Assembly (NCBI GenBank): GCA_016744375.1 | Contig: JADGEM010000020.1 | Span: 1-63,568 of the forward strand | DNA: 63,568 bases | DNA from: Gammaproteobacteria bacterium | Lineage (GTDB): Bacteria > Pseudomonadota > Gammaproteobacteria > GRL18 | Reading direction: 5' to 3' | Shown: positions 58,917-63,568 of the stretch, in pieces | Position numbering within the stretch: position 1 is the stretch's first letter | How the letters are laid out: each line of letters opens with the position of its first letter | Notes under the pieces: model-generated | What the model was told of the DNA's origin: nothing | Database searches by the model: none | What the model saw: only the letters and a program-made list of their open reading frames with translations | Translations under genes and position numbers: made by a program

Positions 58917-59351
58917 ATGATTACCGTAAATGAAGTAATGTCTGAAAATGTAATAACACTGAAAGCTTCTGAAAGTGTTTATACTGCCAGGGAGCTTATG
59001 AAGAAACAAGATATTCGCCACATTCCTATTGTTGATGATAATCTGTATCCTATCGGCATTATTACCCAGCGCGACATCCTTAGAGCCCAGGATTCAGAAC
59101 TAAATGGCGAACATCACGCTGCTGTTGATGCTGAACAAGTACAATTAGAACAAATCATGTCCCGAAAAATTTCTTATGCCCGCCCCAAGGATTCATTAAG
59201 AAGTGCCGGACTTAAATTACAAAAGCATAAGTACGGCTGCCTACCTGTCATGGATAATAATCAACTTGTGGGGATCATTACCGATTATGACTTTGTGGGT
59301 ATTGCCATTAATCTAATAGAACAGATGGATCAGAGTGATGATTTTGAGTAG
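58917..59351 (+). CDS. CBS-domain-pair protein
   Basis: The protein of about 144 residues is two CBS domains and nothing else: VNEVMSENVITLKASESVYT with IRHIPIVDDNLYPIGIITQRDIL, then IMSRKISYARPKDSLRSAG with YGCLPVMDNNQLVGIITDYDFV. CBS pairs bind adenosine nucleotides and act as energy sensors. I use the ATG at 58917, seven bases after AAGGA; the ATG at 58911 is too close to it. A small membrane protein gene follows at once. Confidence 0.87.
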   Translation: MITVNEVMSENVITLKASESVYTARELMKKQDIRHIPIVDDNLYPIGIITQRDILRAQDSELNGEHHAAVDAEQVQLEQIMSRKISYARPKDSLRSAGLKLQKHKYGCLPVMDNNQLVGIITDYDFVGIAINLIEQMDQSDDFE

Positions 59352-59357
59352 GGTTTA

Positions 59358-59513
59358 ATGAACGCGCTCTATCTATATTTAGCCGTGACTATTGGCAGCA
59401 TTGTCTTCTTAGGCTTTAAACTTTACAAAAGAACAAAACGTAAAAAACAAGCCTACGAAGAACGGGAGGATAATGTTTTCTATGACGCCGTAAAAAATAT
59501 TCGAAGAGATTGA
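59358..59513 (+). CDS. Small membrane protein, 51 residues, next to the CBS gene
   Basis: The ATG is seven bases after the CBS stop, whose TAG forms part of the ribosome site TAGGG. The product has one membrane segment (MNALYLYLAVTIGSIVFLGF) and a basic, then acidic cytoplasmic tail (KLYKRTKRKKQAYEEREDNV). Tight spacing suggests it is translated with the CBS protein, possibly anchoring it to the membrane, which is speculation. Confidence 0.6.
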   Translation: MNALYLYLAVTIGSIVFLGFKLYKRTKRKKQAYEEREDNVFYDAVKNIRRD

Positions 59514-59522
59514 AGAAGGTAA

Positions 59523-59540
59523 GATGGGCGGCCGCCCATC
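59523..59540. terminator. Perfect 18-base palindrome after the CBS unit
   Basis: GATGGGCGG/CCGCCCATC is fully self-complementary. It lies ten bases after a stop codon and before a convergent gene, so it may end transcription, but no T run follows. It resembles the palindromes at 61303 and 61353. Confidence 0.5.
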
Positions 59541-59572
59541 CTCTTAGCAAAGAACAAATGCATTCCCTTATA

Positions 59573-60049
59573 TTATTTTTTCATCATTCCTTTCATCATG
59601 ATTTTTCGAACAGGCGCCTCAAAGTTCTGCTGAGTGCCATCTTTAAATTCCAGGGTAATACTCACCTTTTGATCCAGTTTCAGGCTGTCATGTAAATCGA
59701 TCAACATAATATGCAGCCCACCGGGTTTTAAAACAGTTTTACCCATTGCAGGAATCTCAATGGCTTCCACCCGGCGCATTTTCATCATACCATTTTCATG
59801 AACATGAGAGTGTAATTCAACAACCCGGGAAACCGGACTGGTGGCATTGATAATAAACCGGGCTTTTTCAGAATTATTTTCAATCTGTAAAAAAGCAGCA
59901 CTCACAGTTTGTCCAGGAGGAATAGCCCTGACATAGGGATCAATGATTGCAATATCACCTGCAGCCGCAGCAAAATTGATAGCTCCCAAAAGACTTCCAC
60001 CAAAGGAAAGACTGAGTAAAATTAATAAACGAGATACCGTTAATTTCAT
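59573..60049 (-). CDS. Periplasmic copper chaperone PCu(A)C
   Basis: The 158-residue protein (signal peptide about 1-29) binds Cu(I) and helps build the CuA site of cytochrome oxidase. The copper ligands are in ELHSHVHENGMMKMRRV and GGLHIMLIDL, the H-(M)-x-M...H-x-M pattern of the family. It lacks cysteine. It is the last gene of a leftward unit with sco1. Confidence 0.92.
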   Translation of the reverse strand: MKLTVSRLLILLSLSFGGSLLGAINFAAAAGDIAIIDPYVRAIPPGQTVSAAFLQIENNSEKARFIINATSPVSRVVELHSHVHENGMMKMRRVEAIEIPAMGKTVLKPGGLHIMLIDLHDSLKLDQKVSITLEFKDGTQQNFEAPVRKIMMKGMMKK

Positions 60050-60083
60050 AAAAACCTCTTTGTTATAGATTCAGAAAGACTGC

Positions 60084-60683
60084 TTATTGCTTAGAATATT
60101 TTCTTATTGCCGCCAGAATATCTTCCGATGGGGCCGCATGTGGTAATCGTTCGACCAGACGTCCCATGGGATCGATGACATAGGTTTCAGATGAGTGGTC
60201 AACGGCATAATTTGCCGCAGATTCCTGTATCACTTTTTGATAAGCCACACCATAACGGTCAGCAATCTCTTTTACCACTTCATCAGTACTGGTCATTCCA
60301 ATAATAGATTCGTGAAAATAATGAGTATATTCTGATAGTTTTTGTATCGTGTCTCTTTGTGGATCAACACTGATAAAAATTCCCTGAACCTGACCCAGCT
60401 CATCTTCATCCATTTGCATAAAAGCATTGGACATCATTGCCAAGTTGGTTGGGCAAACATCAGGACACATGGTGTATCCAAAATAGACTAATACGACCTT
60501 GCCTCGAAAATCTTTCAACGAAACAGGGCCCGAAAGTGCCTGCAGAGTAAACTCTCCTCCCTTGAGCTGAGAATTTTCTGCCTGTTTATTAGTATCAGTT
60601 TCTATTGCAGGTTGCCAGATCAAAAAAACATAGAGGCAAGCTACTACAAGAAAGAAAATTAAAAATGATAAAAATTTATTCAT
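60084..60683 (-). CDS. SCO1/SenC-family copper-insertion protein
   Basis: The 199-residue protein has one N-terminal membrane anchor (about 5-24) and a thioredoxin-like domain. The copper ligands are the Cys pair in YTMCPDVCPTNLAMM and the His in YAVDHSSETYVIDP. It reduces or metallates the CuA subunit of cytochrome oxidase. It lies between PCu(A)C and an unknown protein in one unit with gaps of 34 and 9 bases. Confidence 0.93.
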   Translation of the reverse strand: MNKFLSFLIFFLVVACLYVFLIWQPAIETDTNKQAENSQLKGGEFTLQALSGPVSLKDFRGKVVLVYFGYTMCPDVCPTNLAMMSNAFMQMDEDELGQVQGIFISVDPQRDTIQKLSEYTHYFHESIIGMTSTDEVVKEIADRYGVAYQKVIQESAANYAVDHSSETYVIDPMGRLVERLPHAAPSEDILAAIRKYSKQ

Positions 60684-60692
60684 TGGATCTCA

Positions 60693-61166
60693 TCAATGTT
60701 TACTGGTCACAAAAATAAAGGGGGCGATAATAATTCCCTCTCTGGTCTGAACATAAATATCAGCCTGCCATTCCATACTATTACGAATGCACACTGGTAA
60801 CATTCCCTTACCGCTATAATGAACTGAATTTTCGGCTTTCAGTTTGACATTGTTAGGCCCCATATTCATGCTGGTCCCTTTAAAGTCAACTGAAACGGCT
60901 TCTACCTCCATGTTGTTAATCTGCACATCAATATTAAACTTCTGCACCAATGGAATGGGTTTGGGTTGAATATTGAATGTGACCTCGCCACCACCTGGAG
61001 TTTTCAAAGTGCAAGCCATAATCTGAAGATCACACGATTGATCGGGTTCAATTTGCACTAATATTGTATTTTTTCTAGCTAATTCTATCTTGTAATAACC
61101 TGCAAATAACAAAACAGCCATTAAAAAACCTGAAAAAGCTAGTTTTAAAAGAGTCTTTTTATCCAT
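60693..61166 (-). CDS. Conserved membrane-anchored protein of the copper-delivery unit
   Basis: The 157-residue protein has one membrane anchor (about 8-25) and a periplasmic beta domain. It contains two Cys near the start (DQSCDLQIMACTL), IPLVQKFNIDVQINNMEVEA, the Met-rich VDFKGTSMNMGPNNVKL and MLPVCIRNSMEW. The Met and Cys content and its place directly before sco1 suggest a part in copper handling. The fold may be like FixH/YtkA, but I cannot assign it. Confidence 0.7.
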   Translation of the reverse strand: MDKKTLLKLAFSGFLMAVLLFAGYYKIELARKNTILVQIEPDQSCDLQIMACTLKTPGGGEVTFNIQPKPIPLVQKFNIDVQINNMEVEAVSVDFKGTSMNMGPNNVKLKAENSVHYSGKGMLPVCIRNSMEWQADIYVQTREGIIIAPFIFVTSKH

Positions 61167-61302
61167 TAGTAAATTCTAATCTATTTTAACAGCAGATTAT
61201 CTACCCCGGAGTAGATGTGTGATATGACACACTTTTTCAATCAGGACAGTCTCCTGGTCTGGATGATAATTTAATCGAAGGGATTTGTACTACTGCTGGG
61301 AG

Positions 61303-61321
61303 CATGGACTGCCCGCCCATG
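61303..61321. repeat. Imperfect palindrome, related to those at 59523 and 61353
   Basis: CATGG and CCATG arms enclose a nine-base centre. Together with 59523-59540 and 61353-61371 it shares the form (G/C)ATGG-N-CGCCCAT(G/C). Confidence 0.4.
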
Positions 61322-61352
61322 TTAACGATAGAGTCAATAGCTCCAGTTTAAA

Positions 61353-61371
61353 GATGGACGAGTCGCCCATC
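61353..61371 (-). terminator. Terminator after galU
   Basis: On the minus strand GATGGGCG and CGTCCATC pair (one G-U) over a three-base loop and are followed by TTTAAA. It lies about 40 bases after the galU stop. Confidence 0.6.
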
Positions 61372-61413
61372 CCAATAGGTTGAAAAAGAACGTATTTTTA
61401 TGATGAACCCATG

Positions 61414-62241
61414 TTAGGCATAAAACTTTTTATAGCAATAATTCGTTGCATCAATAAAACCTGCGATACTACCGCAATCAAATCGCTTACCTCTAAACTT
61501 ATAAGCCATAACACAGCCCTCTTTCGCTTGTTTCATCAAAGCATCTGTGATTTGTATTTCACCACCGACACCAGGAGTCGTTTCTCTTAGGATATCGAAA
61601 ATATCAGGTGTTAAAATATAACGACCGATAATGGCTAAATTACTGGGAGCATCTTCGGTAGCTGGTTTTTCGACCATATTAGTGACCTGAAATATGTCAT
61701 CACGAATCATTTCACCCTTGATCACACCATATTTGTGCACTTCTTCCATAGGCACTTCTTCAACAGCAACAATACTGCACCTGAATTGTTTATAGAGTTT
61801 AACCATCTGAGCCAGGACACCATTACCTTCTTCACTAGCCAGGCAAAGATCATCCGCCAGGACCACCGCAAATGGTTCATCACCAATAAGAGGTTCGCCT
61901 GATAGAATGGCATGTCCGAGGCCTTTCATTTCAATTTGGCGAGTATAAGAAAACGTACAACTATTCATAATGCTCCTGATACCCTCAAGATGCTGCTCTT
62001 TTTCACTGCCTTCAATTTGATGCTCAAGTTCATAGCTGACATCAAAGTGATCTTCCATTGCGCGTTTACCACGCCCCGTCACAATGGCCATATTACTCAA
62101 ACCGGCTTCTATAGCTTCTTCAACCCCATATTGAATCAGGGGTTTATTGACCACTGGCAGCATTTCTTTAGGCATGGATTTTGTTGCAGGCAAAAAGCGC
62201 GTACCGTAACCGGCCGCAGGAAAAAGGCATTTTCTTATCAT
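61414..62241 (-). CDS. galU: UTP-glucose-1-phosphate uridylyltransferase GalU
   Basis: GalU (275 residues) makes UDP-glucose for lipopolysaccharide and exopolysaccharide. Motifs include CLFPAAGYGTRFLPATKSMP, KEMLPVVNKPLIQYGVEEAI, the metal-site region VVLADDLC and VEKPATEDAPSNLAIIGRYI. Length is slightly short but normal for the short subgroup. It stands alone. Confidence 0.96.
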   Translation of the reverse strand: MIRKCLFPAAGYGTRFLPATKSMPKEMLPVVNKPLIQYGVEEAIEAGLSNMAIVTGRGKRAMEDHFDVSYELEHQIEGSEKEQHLEGIRSIMNSCTFSYTRQIEMKGLGHAILSGEPLIGDEPFAVVLADDLCLASEEGNGVLAQMVKLYKQFRCSIVAVEEVPMEEVHKYGVIKGEMIRDDIFQVTNMVEKPATEDAPSNLAIIGRYILTPDIFDILRETTPGVGGEIQITDALMKQAKEGCVMAYKFRGKRFDCGSIAGFIDATNYCYKKFYA

Positions 62242-62401
62242 AGTAGTCCTTTTAACACATTCGCAATAAAAAAATTGTCGAATATTAAGTGAATGGCTAT
62301 TAAAAATATTGATAAATTATATCAAACGAACCTTCTTTTGTTAAAGAGAATGGTCGTTTATTGGCAAATGAAAGCGCCTTAATCAGACTAATCTGACAAG
62401 A

Positions 62402-62782
62402 TCACAGAATGTAAAAAAGCAAATCACCAAACCCCCAGATTAACGTGCCCACGATGAGCAAATTAAAACCACATTTTCCCATAACCCAGGTTTCTTCTTC
62501 ATTGTGTCGAACATGACGTAAAAATTTTTCCTGCTTGTCACTGGCCCAGTCTCTCTGAAAATTACCATCATTATGAGCATTTCGATTTTGTCCCAAACGA
62601 TGGCTGTTTTCTATAATTTGGCTGGAGGTGAGGTAAATACCTAATATGACAATCAGAGAACCCGATCTTGAAAACCATTGCCAATCCTGATTGATATAAC
62701 TAAGGAACAGGCTGAGAATGAGTATCCATGTGGAAAGAAAATAAATAAACCATGTCTGTTTTTTAAGATTATTCTTTTTCAT
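62402..62782 (-). CDS. Hypothetical membrane protein, 126 residues
   Basis: Hydrophobic segments at about 11-28 (FIYFLSTWILILSLFLSY), 37-53 (SGSLIVILGIYLTSSQI) and 105-125 (GFNLLIVGTLIWGFGDLLFY) suggest three membrane helices. The loop between the second and third is polar with Asn, His and Arg. It starts 39 bases after the next upstream gene and may share its transcript. I recognise no family. Confidence 0.7.
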   Translation of the reverse strand: MKKNNLKKQTWFIYFLSTWILILSLFLSYINQDWQWFSRSGSLIVILGIYLTSSQIIENSHRLGQNRNAHNDGNFQRDWASDKQEKFLRHVRHNEEETWVMGKCGFNLLIVGTLIWGFGDLLFYIL

Positions 62783-62821
62783 GTCAAGTTTCGCTTCTTA
62801 AATTGGCTTAGATTCTCACGT

Positions 62822-63361
62822 TTAGTCCATTTTTTTTATCCGAATTTTACGGCCTTTCTTTTTACCACGATTTGCTTCTACTTTAGCATTATCAATTGCT
62901 TCAATGATTCTATCAATGACTAGCTGAGTTAATGCATGCGGTAGTAACCACCCCCAGTTGCCCATCGCTTTCTTTTCAGCCATATTATTGCTCAATCCAG
63001 GGTTTTGTCTACTGATTTGCTCAATCAGCTGTGCAGTAATACGTTTATCAAGTCCCTTGCCATATAATTCTTTTTCGATGTAGTGGTAAAATTCTTCCTC
63101 AAGCTTGACCAGTTCTTTTTTGGTGAACTCATCAGGCAGTGTTTTAAAAATTAACGCAGAAACATAGGCCTCATAATCAACTCCCATTTTAACAATCCGC
63201 ACGGCAATGGCTTCCAAAGTGTAATCAGAGGCATCTGGTTCCTTTAAAAAAGAATCAATGATCGCATATAGGCTCTTTGCCTGTTCCTCATTAAGGTTTC
63301 CTTTAATTTGATAATCAATCAACTTTTCTAAAAACAGGTGTTGTTTAGTTAAATTCGCCAT
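62822..63361 (-). CDS. Hypothetical cytoplasmic helical protein, 179 residues
   Basis: The protein is predicted mostly helical and polar: MANLTKQHLFLEKLIDYQIK, NLNEEQAKSLYAIIDSFLK, a middle part with EAYVSALIFKTLPDEFTKKE, and a very basic tail (GKKKGRKIRIKKMD). There is no signal peptide or membrane segment. It lies just upstream of the right terminal repeat, transcribed away from it. Function unknown. Confidence 0.72.
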   Translation of the reverse strand: MANLTKQHLFLEKLIDYQIKGNLNEEQAKSLYAIIDSFLKEPDASDYTLEAIAVRIVKMGVDYEAYVSALIFKTLPDEFTKKELVKLEEEFYHYIEKELYGKGLDKRITAQLIEQISRQNPGLSNNMAEKKAMGNWGWLLPHALTQLVIDRIIEAIDNAKVEANRGKKKGRKIRIKKMD

Positions 63362-63469
63362 TGAGTTCCTACAATGATTTATGACAGCTCATTCAGTTAA
63401 ATACTGGCTTTGCCCCCTTTTTTGAGCAAAAGAATAAATAAATAAATATTATTTTACAACTTATAGTAC

Positions 63470-63566
63470 CTAAAGTTTAGAGCGACAGCTCACCCTAGAG
63501 TGAACTATTTTGCTCAATGTTCTTTAACAATTTGTTTGTAACAAGCTGATTTGAAGTGTTATTTAC
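63470..63566 (+). repeat. Terminal inverted repeat, rRNA operon leader with boxA-like motif
   Basis: These 97 bases are the exact inverse of 1-97. TGTTCTTTAACAA (63518-63530) is the boxA-like element. An rRNA operon transcribed rightwards is expected just beyond the end. The bases before 63470 differ from the left end, so only the leader itself is shared. Confidence 0.75.
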
Positions 63567-63568
63567 AA

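Noticed and set aside
57549..61225. Shared 13-base sequence AAGTGTGTCATAT at two places
   Set aside because: Matches of this length are expected by chance many times in 63 kb of sequence.

Overview
The window is AT-rich DNA from a gammaproteobacterium. The evidence is the gene neighbourhoods: der-bamB-yfgM-hisS-rodZ-pilW-rlmN, iscRSUA-hscBA-fdx, yajC-secD-secF with queA-tgt, cmoB, trmJ-cysE and galU. I cannot name the genus. The presence of a PEP-CTERM protein, a split B12-dependent ribonucleotide reductase, a DsrE-like protein and copper-delivery proteins suits a free-living, respiring, probably aquatic organism, but that is inference.

Both ends carry the same 97-base sequence in inverted orientation (1-97 and 63470-63566). 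It contains a boxA-like motif typical of the leader upstream of 16S rRNA. The window therefore looks like a complete contig lying between two outward-facing rRNA operons.

Left part (1-6.5 kb): a type I-F variant (I-Fv, also called I-F2) CRISPR-Cas operon, cas1, cas2-3, cas7fv and the first 150 codons of cas5fv. cas5fv is cut exactly where the rRNA-leader repeat begins, so cas6f and the array are absent. A WYL-domain regulator with its own operator-like palindrome is transcribed divergently. 6.5-11.2 kb: xseA, then a class II ribonucleotide reductase split into nrdJa and nrdJb behind a NrdR box pair. 11.2-20.2 kb: envelope and stress genes, namely a crotonase, a metallo-beta-lactamase-fold protein, two paralogous small secreted proteins, a two-component system behind a Cys-rich bufferin-like lipoprotein, a TlpA-like thioredoxin, a periplasmic MsrA-MsrB fusion and an FKBP isomerase. 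20.2-29.9 kb: ClC transporter, chemoreceptor, HtpX, a SET-domain protein, and rimO, a truncated cmoA and cmoB.

29.9-48.5 kb is conserved core: ribosome assembly (der), outer-membrane assembly (bamB), hisS, cell shape (rodZ), pilus biogenesis (pilW), rlmN, the Fe-S cluster operon, cysE, trmJ and suhB. iscX is separated from the Fe-S operon by a terminator, an IS1182-like transposase remnant and a PEP-CTERM gene. 48.6-54.6 kb: secF, secD, yajC, tgt, queA and tRNA-Leu(CAA). 54.6-61.4 kb is accessory: several very small membrane proteins with good ribosome binding sites, an HMA-like protein behind a 22-base perfect palindrome, an ExbB-like protein, a DsrE-like protein, a CBS-pair protein and a copper-delivery cassette (PCuAC, Sco1, unknown partner). 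galU and two unknown genes close the window.

The points most worth following are the I-Fv operon with its rRNA-leader junction, the truncated cmoA beside an intact cmoB, and the orphan bufferin-like lipoprotein upstream of a sensor kinase pair.
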